Positions 14,665 to 23,813 of a stretch of DNA of 28,665 nucleotides are shown here, piece after piece (position 1 is the first letter of the stretch; every line of letters starts with the position of its first letter). The notes beneath the pieces were generated by a model. The model was not told where the DNA came from, did no database searches, and saw only the letters and a program-made list of their open reading frames with translations. A program made the translations under genes and the position numbers. Where the stretch lies: assembly GCA_022564695.1 (NCBI GenBank), contig JADFKX010000006.1:1-28665 (forward strand), given 5' to 3'. This DNA is from Chloroflexota bacterium (GTDB lineage: Bacteria; Chloroflexota; Dehalococcoidia; SM23-28-2; RBG-16-64-32).

Positions 14665-15864
14665 ATGGCGAAGATCCTTTGCGTGCTCTATGACGACCCA
14701 GTGGGTGGCTACCCGACATCGCATGCGCGCGACGACATACCAACGTTGGACCGTTACCCAGGTGGACAGACGCTACCAACACCCGAAGCGATCGACTTTG
14801 TGCCGGGAGAGCTCCTGGGCAGCGTCTCGGGTGAGCTGGGGCTGCGCAAGTTTCTCGAAGGGCTTGGCCACACCCTGGTCGTGACCTCCGACAAGGACGG
14901 CGCCGATAGCGTGTTCGAAAGGGAGTTGCCCGATGCGGACATCGTCATCTCCCAGCCCTTCTGGCCGGCCTATCTGACCGCTGAGCGGATTGCCGGCGCG
15001 CCGAAGCTGAGGCTAGCAGTGACCGCTGGCATTGGCTCCGATCATGTCGACCTGCAAGCTGCGATGGATAAGGGCCTCACCGTCGCCGAGGTGACCTACT
15101 CCAACAGCATCAGCGTGAGCGAGCACGTTGTGATGCTGATCCTGTCGCTCGTGCGAAACTACATCCCCTCTTATCAATGGGTCATAAATGGGGGCTGGAA
15201 TATCGCTGACTGCGTCGACAGGTCATACGACCTGGAGGGCATGACAGTCGGAACCGTCGGCGCCGGCCGGATCGGCACAGCGGTCTTGCGAAGGCTCAAG
15301 CCGTTCGACGTCAATCTACACTACACGGACCGCCACCGGCTGCCGGAAAGCGTCGAGCGCGAGCTTGGGCTAACTTTTCATCCCAGCGCGGAGTCGATGG
15401 TGCGCGTCTGCGATGTCGTTACTGTCAACGCCCCGCTTCATCCCGAGACCGAGCACATGTTCAACGACGCCCTGATCGGCGAGATGAAGCGAGGCGCTTA
15501 TCTCGTTAATACAGCCCGCGGTAAGATCTGCGACAGGGATGCCGTGGCCAGAGCGCTCGAAAGCGGACAACTTGCCGGATACGCGGGCGACGTCTGGTTC
15601 CCCCAACCGCCGCCGAAGGATCACCCCTGGCGGACGATGCCGCATCACGGCATGACGCCCCACGTATCGGGGACATCGCTATCGGCGCAGGCCCGCTACG
15701 CCGCCGGTGTGCGCGAGATCCTGGAATGCTGGCTCGAAGGCCGTTCCATCCGGGAAGAGTATCTGATCGTCGACAATGGCAGGTTGGCTGGCGCAGGAGC
15801 CCATTCTTACAGTGCGGGCGACGCTACCGGCGGCTCCAAGGAAGCCGAGCGGTTCGGGCAATAG
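14665..15864 (+). CDS. fdh: NAD+-dependent formate dehydrogenase
   Basis: The enzyme oxidises formate to CO2 and makes NADH. The 399-residue protein is collinear with Pseudomonas sp. 101 FDH (recalled) over its whole length, including LCVLYDDPVGGYP, YPGGQTLPTP, VISQPFWPAYLT and TAGIGSDHVDL. The Rossmann motif is GTVGAGRIG (196-204). Asp222 after the second strand favours NAD+ over NADP+. Catalytic Arg285 (NTARGK) and His333 (TPHVSGT) and substrate-binding Asn147 are present. I chose the ATG at 14665 because AGGAG lies eight bases upstream and the MAKILCV start matches the family; an upstream in-frame ATG at 14620 is less likely. This metal-free FDH is typical of methylotrophs and plants. Confidence 0.97.
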   Translation: MAKILCVLYDDPVGGYPTSHARDDIPTLDRYPGGQTLPTPEAIDFVPGELLGSVSGELGLRKFLEGLGHTLVVTSDKDGADSVFERELPDADIVISQPFWPAYLTAERIAGAPKLRLAVTAGIGSDHVDLQAAMDKGLTVAEVTYSNSISVSEHVVMLILSLVRNYIPSYQWVINGGWNIADCVDRSYDLEGMTVGTVGAGRIGTAVLRRLKPFDVNLHYTDRHRLPESVERELGLTFHPSAESMVRVCDVVTVNAPLHPETEHMFNDALIGEMKRGAYLVNTARGKICDRDAVARALESGQLAGYAGDVWFPQPPPKDHPWRTMPHHGMTPHVSGTSLSAQARYAAGVREILECWLEGRSIREEYLIVDNGRLAGAGAHSYSAGDATGGSKEAERFGQ

Positions 15865-15898
15865 ACCGAGTTAGCGGACGCGTTTACCTTGGGCACGA

Positions 15899-15927
15899 CG
15901 ATCGCCTGGACCGCGACCTGGCGATCG
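15899..15927 (+). promoter_or_regulatory. Inverted repeat between fdh and the aldolase gene
   Basis: CGATCGCC (15899-15906) and GGCGATCG (15920-15927) form a perfect 8-bp inverted repeat with a 13-nt loop. The right arm directly adjoins the aldolase Shine-Dalgarno (GGTAGGAGG). It could be an operator, a weak attenuator, or a hairpin that affects ribosome access. Confidence 0.45.
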
Positions 15928-15940
15928 GTAGGAGGCCAGC

Positions 15941-16966
15941 ATGACGAACGAGAAGACGCTAGAGGCTACCGCCAGCGCCATGTTGGCAGGCGGCAAGGGT
16001 ATCCTGGCCACTGACGAAACCGCTGGAACCTGTACGAAGCGTTTCCTTGAGTGTGGCATCGAAAGTACAGACGATAGCCGACGGGCATACCGGGAGATGC
16101 TGTACACCACCCCTGGCATCCGCGAATACATAAGCGCCGTCATACTGTGCGACGAGACGATCCGTCAGAGCGCCGCCGACGGGAGACGGTTCGTCGACCT
16201 GCTCAACGGCGCCGGCATCATCCCCGGCGTCAAGGTGGACATGGGCGCCAAACCTCTTGCCAAGGCGCAAGAAGAGACGGTAACGGAAGGCCTGGACGGG
16301 CTTCGCGAGCGCCTCAACGAGTACCACGAAATGGGGGCGCGCTTCACCAAGTGGCGCGCCGTCATCAATATCGGCCCCGAAATCCCGAGCCGCTACTGCA
16401 TTGAGACAAACGCCCATGCGCTGGGCCGCTACGCCGCGCTGGCACAGGAGGCCGGCCTGGTACCAATCGTTGAGCCCGAAGTGATCTCGAATGGCGACCA
16501 CGACATCGACCGCTGCCAGGAGGTAACGGAACATGTTCTGCACAGCGTCTTCGAGCAGCTGGCCATGCAGAGGTGCTTCCTTGAGGGGATCATCCTCAAG
16601 CCCAACATGATAACCCCAGGCCGCGAATGCCCTGCCCAAGCAGATGCCGGCGAGATAGCGGAGCGTACATTGAAGACGCTGCGCGGTTGCGTGCCCGCGG
16701 CGGTGCCCGGGATCGCGTTCCTGTCCGGAGGCCAATCAGGCGAAGAAGCCTGTGAGCGTCTCGGAGCAATGGCTAGCGACGGCCCACTCCCGTGGCAGCT
16801 AACTTTTTCGTTTGGCCGGGCGCTCCAGCGCCCAGCGCTGCAGATTTGGGGAGGCGACCCCGCCAACGTCGCCGCGGCCCAATCGGCGGTTCTTCATCGC
16901 GCGCGAATGAGCAGTATGGGCCGGATGGGCAGATACTCACCGAACATGGAGCAAGCGTCCGTCTGA
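15941..16966 (+). CDS. fba: Class I fructose-bisphosphate aldolase (eukaryotic-type fold family)
   Basis: The enzyme cleaves fructose-1,6-bisphosphate to two triose phosphates through a Schiff base, in glycolysis or gluconeogenesis. The 341-residue protein keeps the family motifs: GKGILATDET (18-27), GIIPGVKVDMG with Lys98, TKWRAVINIG with Lys137, IVEPE (176-180), LEGIILKPNM with Schiff-base Lys220, and FLSGGQSGEEA. This is the animal/plant-like class I family, not the FbaB/DhnA type. AGGAGG lies five bases before the ATG. It is 76 bp behind fdh on the same strand, so the two are probably co-transcribed. Confidence 0.96.
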   Translation: MTNEKTLEATASAMLAGGKGILATDETAGTCTKRFLECGIESTDDSRRAYREMLYTTPGIREYISAVILCDETIRQSAADGRRFVDLLNGAGIIPGVKVDMGAKPLAKAQEETVTEGLDGLRERLNEYHEMGARFTKWRAVINIGPEIPSRYCIETNAHALGRYAALAQEAGLVPIVEPEVISNGDHDIDRCQEVTEHVLHSVFEQLAMQRCFLEGIILKPNMITPGRECPAQADAGEIAERTLKTLRGCVPAAVPGIAFLSGGQSGEEACERLGAMASDGPLPWQLTFSFGRALQRPALQIWGGDPANVAAAQSAVLHRARMSSMGRMGRYSPNMEQASV

Positions 16967-17027
16967 TGGAGAAGGCACTGGTACCCGCAGGACGAGATCT
17001 GTCCGAGCGACGAACAATAAGGAGCTG

Positions 17028-18317
17028 CTAAACGCCCTCTGCCGGATCAGACTCAACGATAGGCCCAAACCGCTTCACGAACTCCTCCACCTCCATCTTG
17101 GCCGCCTGAGCGAGATTGAGCAGTACACCGTCGTCTTGGAAATCACGGCGACGCAACCGAATCATATACTCGCGCGCCACCCTGTAGCGCTCCGACGTGA
17201 TGTCAACCGTACGTGTACGGATACGACCCGTGGCCGGATCTCGAATATCGTCAAAGGCCAGGACGTGTAGGCGGCTGTTGTCAATGCAGACGATCCCTCC
17301 GCAGCGAGTTCGCTCGTCGATATCGTCTTCTAACAGGAAGCGAACCGCGCCATACCCGAGAGTTCGCGTGTAGTCGATATCGAAGGGGATGGGCGCCGCA
17401 CATCGGAGCTCATAGCCCAGCGTCACGGCCACCAATGATAGCGATTCTCCGCGCTCCGCAAAGCGACGCTTAATCTCGCGATCGATGATGGAAACCAGGG
17501 GGATATCTTCCAAACGGATGTTTCCGTAGGAGTCGTATCCCACCTGCACACCGGGCAGATTCGCCAGCTCATTGGCATCGATCTTCGCGGCAACACCCTC
17601 GGCGATGACCGCTACACCGTCCTGACGGCCCAGGGTCCGCCGCTTCAGAATTGCGCCTTCCACCACGCAGCAGAGGTGATCGAGGGTAATCGGACTGTCC
17701 GGAAACTCCTCTGGAATGATAGTCATTGTAGCGCCGGCCGCCATGCCGATCCCCAAGGCCAGGTGCCCGGCCTTACGGCCCATTACGGTGACGAGACACC
17801 AGCGATTTGTAGTACGCGACTCCTCCATCAAGTTGAGTACCCATCGAGTGCCAAAATGTCGGGCGGTCTCAAAACCAAACGTCGGCGCGCCCGCCGGTAG
17901 AGGCAGATCATTATCGATGGTCTTTGGAATATGCGCGAACCGGATGGTTCCCTGGCTCTGTTCGCACACTCGCGCGGAAGCATAGGCGGTATCGTCACCA
18001 CCGATGGTTATGAGATTTCGCACGCCCAGCTTCTTGAGAGTCTCAACCGTGCGCTCCAGGTCCCGGCCGTCACGCGTGGGGTTCGCCCGCGATGTCCTGA
18101 TGATCGACCCACCCTGGAAATGGATGCGTGAGACGTCAGAGATCGCCAGCGGGCGAACCATGTCGGTCCGTCCCGTGATGAGATGCTCGAATCCGTCGTA
18201 GATACCGACAACTTCGAGGCCCGCGTTGATGGCTTCGATGGTGGCGGCGCTCAAGGCGCTGTTGATGCCCGGAGCCGGCCCGCCTCCTACTAAAATGCCC
18301 AGACGGTGTTTCGACAT
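17028..18317 (-). CDS. pfp: 6-phosphofructokinase, probably PPi-dependent
   Basis: This 429-residue phosphofructokinase converts fructose-6-phosphate and fructose-1,6-bisphosphate. Two positions separate ATP from PPi enzymes. Here they read GGDDT (106-110, Asp instead of the GGDGS form) and PKTIDND (131-137, Lys instead of Gly). Both are the PPi-type residues, so a reversible PPi-linked reaction is likely. The N-terminal motif is GGGPAPGINSAL (11-22), and GRKAGHLALGIG and the C-terminal region fit the long PFP family. I start at ATG 18317 (MSKHRLGILVGG) with AGGAGAAG upstream; a longer frame to 18416 has no support. It faces the aldolase gene convergently, 61 bp apart. Confidence 0.94.
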   Translation of the reverse strand: MSKHRLGILVGGGPAPGINSALSAATIEAINAGLEVVGIYDGFEHLITGRTDMVRPLAISDVSRIHFQGGSIIRTSRANPTRDGRDLERTVETLKKLGVRNLITIGGDDTAYASARVCEQSQGTIRFAHIPKTIDNDLPLPAGAPTFGFETARHFGTRWVLNLMEESRTTNRWCLVTVMGRKAGHLALGIGMAAGATMTIIPEEFPDSPITLDHLCCVVEGAILKRRTLGRQDGVAVIAEGVAAKIDANELANLPGVQVGYDSYGNIRLEDIPLVSIIDREIKRRFAERGESLSLVAVTLGYELRCAAPIPFDIDYTRTLGYGAVRFLLEDDIDERTRCGGIVCIDNSRLHVLAFDDIRDPATGRIRTRTVDITSERYRVAREYMIRLRRRDFQDDGVLLNLAQAAKMEVEEFVKRFGPIVESDPAEGV

Positions 18318-18578
18318 CGCCCAAACTTCTCCTGCGGAATCTAGGGGTATATCAAGGATGTGCCCGCTGGCTGCCCCTTCTGTCGCATGATAGTGCCCGG
18401 CTGCGCGCAACCGCAAGAAGAGCCCTGGCGATATCGTGATCCGAGAAGGGCGTGAGGTGGAATGGGCATAGGCGGTCCGGCCTCCTACGACCCTGCGAAG
18501 TCTTGGTGTGCCCTGACCCTGGAACCCCGATGGCGGGCGAGCGTTGGTGTATGGGCGTTGGTGATATCATCGGGTCGC

Positions 18579-20117
18579 GTGAGTACGGAATCGCGGGCCG
18601 ATGAACTGTGGTGGAAAACCGGTGTCTTCTACGAGATCTACCTACGGTCCTTCGCTGACTCCAACGGCGATGGAGTCGGCGACCTAGAAGGCCTCCGCCG
18701 ACGTCTCGACTACCTGACATGGCTCGGCGTCGACGCTGTCTGGCTGTCTCCATTCTACCGCTCGCCCATGGCCGACTTCGGCTACGACGTTGCTGACTAC
18801 TGCGATGTCGACCCCCTGTTCGGCACCCTCAGCGACTTCGATCGCCTCCTCGCTGAGGCGCATCAACGGGGCCTGAAGGTGATCGTCGACTGGGTGCCGA
18901 ACCACTCCAGCGATCAGCACCCGTGGTTCATCGAGTCGCGATCCTCGCGCGACAATCCGAAGCGGGGCTGGTACGTCTGGCGCGACGGCGCACCCGATCA
19001 GCCCCCCAACAACTGGATTGCCTCCTTCGCTAAAGAGCCTGCGTGGACGTGGGACGAGCGGACACAGGCCTGGTATCTTCATCTCTTCCTACCCCAACAG
19101 CCGGACTTAAACTGGGCCAACCCCGAAGTCGTCGACGCCATGCACGGCGTGCTGCGGTTCTGGCTTGATCGAGATGTCGACGGCTTCCGCATCGACGTCG
19201 TCCACGCCATCGGCAAAGACCCCGCGCTACCCGATTTACCGGGCGCCGGGAGGTCTCATGTCATGATCAACTCGGACCAGGGCAGCCAACGCCTCATCCG
19301 CGGATTTCGCGCCCTCCTGGACACATATCCGGGTGACCGGACTATGGTGGGCGAGGTTTACATCCTCGATACAGCCAGGGTCGCCTCCTACTGCACCAGC
19401 GACCAGCTCCACCTCGCGTTCAATTTCCCGCCGATCTGGACACCTTGGACAGCGGAAGCCTGGCGGCAACAGTTGGACATCGCGTATGGCGCGTTCGGCG
19501 CCGTTGAAGCTTGGCCGACCTGGATGCTGTCCAATCACGACCACCGGCGGCACCGCACTCGCTACGGCTCGGAGGAGAGGGCGCGGGCGGCGGCAGTGCT
19601 GCTCCTTACCCAGCGAGGGACGTCATTCCTTTACGCTGGCGAGGAGCTGGGGCTCCAGGACGCGATAGTTCCCCCCGATCGGGTCGTCGACCCTGGTGGC
19701 CGCGATGGTTGTCGTGCCCCTATCCCCTGGGACGCCACCCCAACCCACGGGTGGCCCGTTGAGCCGTGGCTGCCGTGGCCGCCTGAACCGGCGCGCAACA
19801 ACGTTGCGACGCTTCAACGGGACCCTATGTCGATCCTGCATCTGTACCGGCGCCTGCTCAAAGCCCGTCGCCGCTCTGCCGCGTTACAGCGGGGCGATTG
19901 GAAGTGGCTGGCATCTCCCGAGGGAGTTCTGGCCTACGTACGAGAAGCTGACGGAGACCGGCGCGCGGTCATCATCAACTTCACCGATGAGGCCGTAAGC
20001 GCGCCGCTCGAGGAGATTTGGCAGGTAGAGGTGGCCAGCAACGGTGTTGATGAGGGCGAACCCTATGCCGGAACCGTCGCACCCTCCACGGGGCTCCTGC
20101 TGGGCGCGGTGACGTAG
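18579..20117 (+). CDS. GH13 alpha-glucosidase / oligo-1,6-glucosidase-like enzyme
   Basis: This GH13 glycoside hydrolase has about 512 residues. The TIM barrel starts at WWKTGVFYEIYLRSFADSNG (11-30). The conserved regions are DWVPNHS (104-110), GFRIDVVHA with nucleophile Asp206, MVGEVY with acid/base Glu259, and LSNHDHRR with Asp321. The C-terminal beta domain ends near GTVAPSTGLLLG. The family hydrolyses alpha-1,4/1,6 glucosides or transfers glucosyl units (trehalose or sucrose chemistry is also possible). No signal peptide is visible, so it is probably cytoplasmic. I prefer GTG 18579 because the family begins a few residues later. An ATG at 18462 with GAGG upstream would add 39 non-conserved residues. 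It is divergent from pfp. Confidence 0.92.
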   Translation: MSTESRADELWWKTGVFYEIYLRSFADSNGDGVGDLEGLRRRLDYLTWLGVDAVWLSPFYRSPMADFGYDVADYCDVDPLFGTLSDFDRLLAEAHQRGLKVIVDWVPNHSSDQHPWFIESRSSRDNPKRGWYVWRDGAPDQPPNNWIASFAKEPAWTWDERTQAWYLHLFLPQQPDLNWANPEVVDAMHGVLRFWLDRDVDGFRIDVVHAIGKDPALPDLPGAGRSHVMINSDQGSQRLIRGFRALLDTYPGDRTMVGEVYILDTARVASYCTSDQLHLAFNFPPIWTPWTAEAWRQQLDIAYGAFGAVEAWPTWMLSNHDHRRHRTRYGSEERARAAAVLLLTQRGTSFLYAGEELGLQDAIVPPDRVVDPGGRDGCRAPIPWDATPTHGWPVEPWLPWPPEPARNNVATLQRDPMSILHLYRRLLKARRRSAALQRGDWKWLASPEGVLAYVREADGDRRAVIINFTDEAVSAPLEEIWQVEVASNGVDEGEPYAGTVAPSTGLLLGAVT

Positions 20118-20144
20118 GGGCAGGCGGGGCCGGCCGACTCACCT

Positions 20145-20159
20145 GCGCCGACCAGGCGC
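20145..20159 (+). terminator. GC-rich hairpin after the GH13 gene
   Basis: GCGCC-GACCA-GGCGC forms a perfect five-pair stem 28 bp after the stop codon, with no T-tract. It is a weak terminator candidate. The remaining bases to 20278 hold a second inverted pair (ACCGG 20218-20222 and CCGGT 20243-20247) upstream of the ABC permease. Confidence 0.35.
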
Positions 20160-20278
20160 TGATTCCTGTCGGGACGAGCCTCCGTACATAGTGAGCACAT
20201 TTGATTAAAGAACTCTAACCGGTTTCCAATGCTCCTTTAATGCCGGTAGCCTAGGCTGGTCTCAACGGGAGGTCAGTA

Positions 20279-21646
20279 ATGAGGACTATTAGACGTGGGC
20301 TCCGGACAATTCTCCGCAACCCGCTGCGCACGGGAATGCTCGTGGCCGTGCTTGCGGTCAGCATAGCGCTGACGCTGATCATGATCACGGTTAACGAGGC
20401 GTTCGGTCAGCGGCTGGATGAGATCAGAGCCGAGGTGGGCACGAACATCGACGTCAACCCGGCAGGCAGCTTCCGCGGCCTCCTCGGCGGCGGCGATCCC
20501 TTGTCCGAAGAGGAGATCGATCAGCTCGCCTTACTCGACCACGTCAAAAGTGTGCAACGGACGCTGAGCGTCCCGTACAGCGGGGAAGCGCTTGAGTCAG
20601 CAATAGACGTGGGCGAACTGGGAAACCGCCTGGCCGGTGGCGATGGAGCCACCGACAACGCGCCCGACGGAAACGCTCCCAGCGGCGGCCCCGGCGGCCA
20701 GGGGTTCAGCATCCCCGTCTTCTTCACTGGGACAGATGACCCCCTCGCCCTCTCGACGATCGGAAACCAAGACGCCGAGCTCATTGAGGGCCGCACCTTC
20801 ACCGACGACGAGGCGGAGGCGAGTGTCGCCGTTTTGGGTGATGACCTGGCCGAAAAGAACGGCCTTCTAGTGGGTGACACCTTTGAGTTAGAGGACGGTA
20901 GCACCATTGAAGTAATCGGAACCTTCACCAGTGGCACCCAGTTCGGCGACAATGCCGTCTTCATGCCTCTGATTACCGTGCAACGCTTATTCGATAGCGA
21001 GGGCGAACTCACCCTGGCAACAGTCCGTGTCGATACGGTCGAGAACGTCGATGCTGTCTCCGACGCTATCACCGAGACACTGGGAGAGGATACCGTTGAC
21101 GTCGTCACCGAGGCCAGCCGGTTCGAGAGCATCAGCGCCCCCGTCGCCGACGCCGAAGACAGCAGCCAGATCGCGCTGATCGCCGCCCTGGTGGCAAGCG
21201 CCACCGTGATTCTGTTCTCCGTGGGGCTTGTGGCGCGGCAACGTGTGAAGGAGATCGGCATCTTCAAGGCGATCGGCGCTTCCAACTGGCATGTCACCGC
21301 CCAGTTCGGCATCGAAGCCGCCGTGATAAGCGTGATCGCGGCGCTGATCGGTGCCCTGGCAACCTTCCCCCTGGCCCAAACCGTTGCCAATGGGCTGGTC
21401 TCAGACCCGGCGGCGCCGGCAGGCCCAGGCGGCTTCGCTGGGCCCGGACAGAGAGCACCGCTCGGCGGAGCCGGCGCTCAGCTCCAGGGGGCGGGCGGCT
21501 TTCTGGGCGATGTGGACGTAGCCGTATCGCCGGAAGTGTTCTTATACGCTCTCGGAATCGCCATTGGACTAGCCGTCATTGCAAGCATAATCCCGGCCTG
21601 GTACGTGGGCCGGGTCAAGCCTGCCGAGGTATTGCGATATGAGTGA
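20279..21646 (+). CDS. ABC transporter permease, MacB/FtsX family
   Basis: This 455-residue membrane protein has one N-terminal helix (~18-40, MLVAVLAVSIALTLIMITVN). A long extracytoplasmic MacB_PCD-like domain follows (~45-295), then three C-terminal helices: IALIAALVASATVILFSVGL, the helix beginning AAVISVIAALIGALATFPLA, and GIAIGLAVIASIIPAWYVGR. The cytoplasmic FKAIGASNW and the terminal RVKPAEVLRYE are hallmark FtsX-domain sequences. Two Gly/Pro-rich stretches (GGPGGQG, ~140, and around PAGPGGFAGPGQ, ~380) lie in external loops. GGGAGG lies six to seven bases before the ATG. It overlaps its ATPase by eight bases. Such pairs work in mechanotransmission or lipoprotein/peptide handling rather than classical uptake. 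The substrate is unknown. Confidence 0.93.
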   Translation: MRTIRRGLRTILRNPLRTGMLVAVLAVSIALTLIMITVNEAFGQRLDEIRAEVGTNIDVNPAGSFRGLLGGGDPLSEEEIDQLALLDHVKSVQRTLSVPYSGEALESAIDVGELGNRLAGGDGATDNAPDGNAPSGGPGGQGFSIPVFFTGTDDPLALSTIGNQDAELIEGRTFTDDEAEASVAVLGDDLAEKNGLLVGDTFELEDGSTIEVIGTFTSGTQFGDNAVFMPLITVQRLFDSEGELTLATVRVDTVENVDAVSDAITETLGEDTVDVVTEASRFESISAPVADAEDSSQIALIAALVASATVILFSVGLVARQRVKEIGIFKAIGASNWHVTAQFGIEAAVISVIAALIGALATFPLAQTVANGLVSDPAAPAGPGGFAGPGQRAPLGGAGAQLQGAGGFLGDVDVAVSPEVFLYALGIAIGLAVIASIIPAWYVGRVKPAEVLRYE

Positions 21647-22352
21647 TGAACAGCGTCACGAGGACAGCTACATAGTGGTGGCCGAACGTCTCACGAAGCA
21701 CTTCAAGAGCGGCCCCATAGTCGTGAAGGCGGTTGATGATGTGAGCTTCCGGCTGCCGCCGGGCAGGATAGTGGCTCTGCGCGGGCCCAGCGGCTGCGGC
21801 AAGAGCACTCTGCTTAACCTGATAGGAGCGCTAGACAGGCCGGATTCCGGTGAGCTTAGCGTTGACGGTGTCGATGTCAGCAGGCTGAGCGGTGGCGGCG
21901 AAGTGGCCTACAGACGGCGGAAGGTGGGTTTCGTGTTCCAGCAGTTCAACCTGCTGCCAGAGCTGTCCGCAATTGAGAACGTGACTCTACCCATGGAGTT
22001 CACTGGTGGGACCACGAACGGGGCCTCACGGGTGCGAGCGAGAGAGCTCCTGGGGCGGGTCGGTCTGGCAGAGGATTGGCACAGACGGCATCCCGCGAAA
22101 CTGTCTGGCGGCGAGCAGCAGCGCGTCGCAATCGCCAGGGCTTTGGCGAACGACCCGCCGATCATCTTGGCCGACGAGCCGACGGCGAACCTCGATTCGG
22201 GGACCAGCCAGCTAATCGTCGAACTGCTTCAGAGCCTGCGGACCGAGAAGCGCACGGTGTTGATCGCCACCCACGACGAGGCGATCGCCGCCAAGGCCGA
22301 TCTCATCCTCGAGATGCGAGATGGCCACCTTATCGAGTCCGCTGGCTCCTAG
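21639..22352 (+). CDS. ABC transporter ATP-binding protein, MacB/LolD family
   Basis: This 237-residue ATPase partners the permease, whose 3' end it overlaps by eight bases. Walker A is GPSGCGKST (49-57), the Q-loop is QQFNLLPE (101-108), the signature is LSGGEQQRVAIARAL (155-169), Walker B is IILADEPTANLD (175-186) and the switch His is ATHDE. The LSGGEQQRVAIARAL form and the short length fit the LolD/MacB/FtsE class. No third (membrane-fusion) component is adjacent. Confidence 0.95.
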   Translation: MSDEQRHEDSYIVVAERLTKHFKSGPIVVKAVDDVSFRLPPGRIVALRGPSGCGKSTLLNLIGALDRPDSGELSVDGVDVSRLSGGGEVAYRRRKVGFVFQQFNLLPELSAIENVTLPMEFTGGTTNGASRVRARELLGRVGLAEDWHRRHPAKLSGGEQQRVAIARALANDPPIILADEPTANLDSGTSQLIVELLQSLRTEKRTVLIATHDEAIAAKADLILEMRDGHLIESAGS

Positions 22353-22432
22353 TCGGAGCCTGGGTATGCCGTCGCGTCCCGTATTCACGATATCATCGAT
22401 GACACGGTGCCCTCGGACAGACCTGAGCGCGG

Positions 22433-22447
22433 GCCGACGGTGTCGGC
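22433..22447. terminator. Hairpin between convergent ABC ATPase and MFS genes
   Basis: GCCGAC-GGT-GTCGGC is a perfect six-pair stem in the 119-bp gap between two convergent genes. It could serve both strands, although neither side has a T-tract. Confidence 0.35.
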
Positions 22448-22471
22448 GGGCGTGGCGCTTATACGGCCGGC

Positions 22472-23764
22472 CTACTCACCTGCCGCGGGCGTGGGTTCTT
22501 GTGGGGGAGTGAAGGGGAGCGGCAGCCGGGAGGCGATGTAGAGCAAGAATGCCGACCCAGCGAAGGCTGCGAGGAGCATCACCAGCACCCAGTCGTAGGA
22601 GCCGGTGGCATCGAAGATGATGCCGGCGATGGCCGGGCTCGCGACCAGGCCAACAGTTTCGATCACCGCGAACGTCCCGAGGATCGCCCCGAAGTGGGCC
22701 AACCCGAAGGCGCGGGGCAGGAGCAACGGCTCCAGCAACGGACCGCCGCCGCTACCCACGATCCAGAAGATGAGAAAGAACGCGATGCCGGCCGTCCCGG
22801 AGTCCAGGATTAGCGCCGTCATTGCGGCCATCAGGAAGGCGACCAGCACCATAGCCGCCTTCTCGATGCGTGGGATACGGTCGGCGAGCGCGCCGAAGAC
22901 CAGCCGTGAGAGTATGCCGAAGGCGGCCGCGCCGGATACAAGTGCCGCCGCAAGGCCCCGAGATATGCCAACGGACTCGTAGAAGGGCACCATATGCACC
23001 AGCCAGCCGAAGACGCCGTAGAAGAAGAGCATCATGGCCAGAGCCAGCACCCAGAAGAACGGAGTACGCAGCGCCTGCCCCAGGGTAAGGCCGGTCAGGA
23101 CCCGGGGCTGATGCGACCCGTCCTCCGCAGGCGGTTTCCCATCGATAGTAGCGCCGATATCGGCCGGGGAGTTACGGACTAGCAGCAACCCCATAGGCAC
23201 CAGAACCGCAACGGTGACGATGCCGGAGAAGATAAAGGAGCCATCCCATCCATAGGCATCGATGATCACTCGCATCAAGGGCACAACGACGAAACCGCCT
23301 AATGAGAACCCTGTGCCCAGGATGCCCAGAGCGATGCCGCGTTTGCTGTCGAACCAGCGGGCGATCAGCGCCTGAAAGGGGATGAAGAACATCATCTGCC
23401 GGAACACGGCGTTGATCGATTGGTAGGCGTACCACTGCCAGAGCTCGCTGGTGGTGGCGAGGAGCAGGTAGGTGGCGCCGGTGAGGGCTGCGCCTACAAT
23501 GATCGCCGACCTTGGGCCACGGGCGTCGACCCAACGACCAACAAACGGCCCTATCAGACCGCTAACGAGCAGCGAGACCGAGAAGCCGAGCGATACTTCC
23601 GTGCGCGACCAACCGAACTCCGTTTCCAGCGGCTCGATGTACAACCCGAAGGACCAGAAGGAGACGCCGCTCCCCAGCGCCATGGCGACCACGGAGCCAG
23701 CCAGTATCCACCAGCCATAGAATGTGCTTCGCTTGCGACCTATCGTCGAGTTGATTTTGCCCAC
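22472..23764 (-). CDS. MFS transporter, monocarboxylate/oxalate-formate antiporter-like
   Basis: This 430-residue protein has about 12 transmembrane helices in two halves and a central soluble linker (~205-230). It starts YGWWILAGSVVAMALGSGVS, with FGWSRTEVSLGFSVSLLVSG after TM1, the loop motif GRWVDARGPRSAI between TM2 and TM3, and WFDSKRGIALGILGTGFSLG in the first half. All of these are typical of the OFA/MCT branch that moves small carboxylates. The start is GTG at 23764 with no clear Shine-Dalgarno. Given the formate dehydrogenase nearby, a monocarboxylate substrate is attractive but unproven. It is convergent with the ABC operon. Confidence 0.9.
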   Translation of the reverse strand: MGKINSTIGRKRSTFYGWWILAGSVVAMALGSGVSFWSFGLYIEPLETEFGWSRTEVSLGFSVSLLVSGLIGPFVGRWVDARGPRSAIIVGAALTGATYLLLATTSELWQWYAYQSINAVFRQMMFFIPFQALIARWFDSKRGIALGILGTGFSLGGFVVVPLMRVIIDAYGWDGSFIFSGIVTVAVLVPMGLLLVRNSPADIGATIDGKPPAEDGSHQPRVLTGLTLGQALRTPFFWVLALAMMLFFYGVFGWLVHMVPFYESVGISRGLAAALVSGAAAFGILSRLVFGALADRIPRIEKAAMVLVAFLMAAMTALILDSGTAGIAFFLIFWIVGSGGGPLLEPLLLPRAFGLAHFGAILGTFAVIETVGLVASPAIAGIIFDATGSYDWVLVMLLAAFAGSAFLLYIASRLPLPFTPPQEPTPAAGE

Positions 23765-23813
23765 GTTCGATGTAACTGCGGTGAGGTTGTGAAGCCGGCA
23801 CGGGAGATAAAAG

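Noticed and set aside
20521..21390. 289-codon antisense frame over the ABC permease
   Set aside because: Shadow frame; the plus strand encodes a clear FtsX-type permease.
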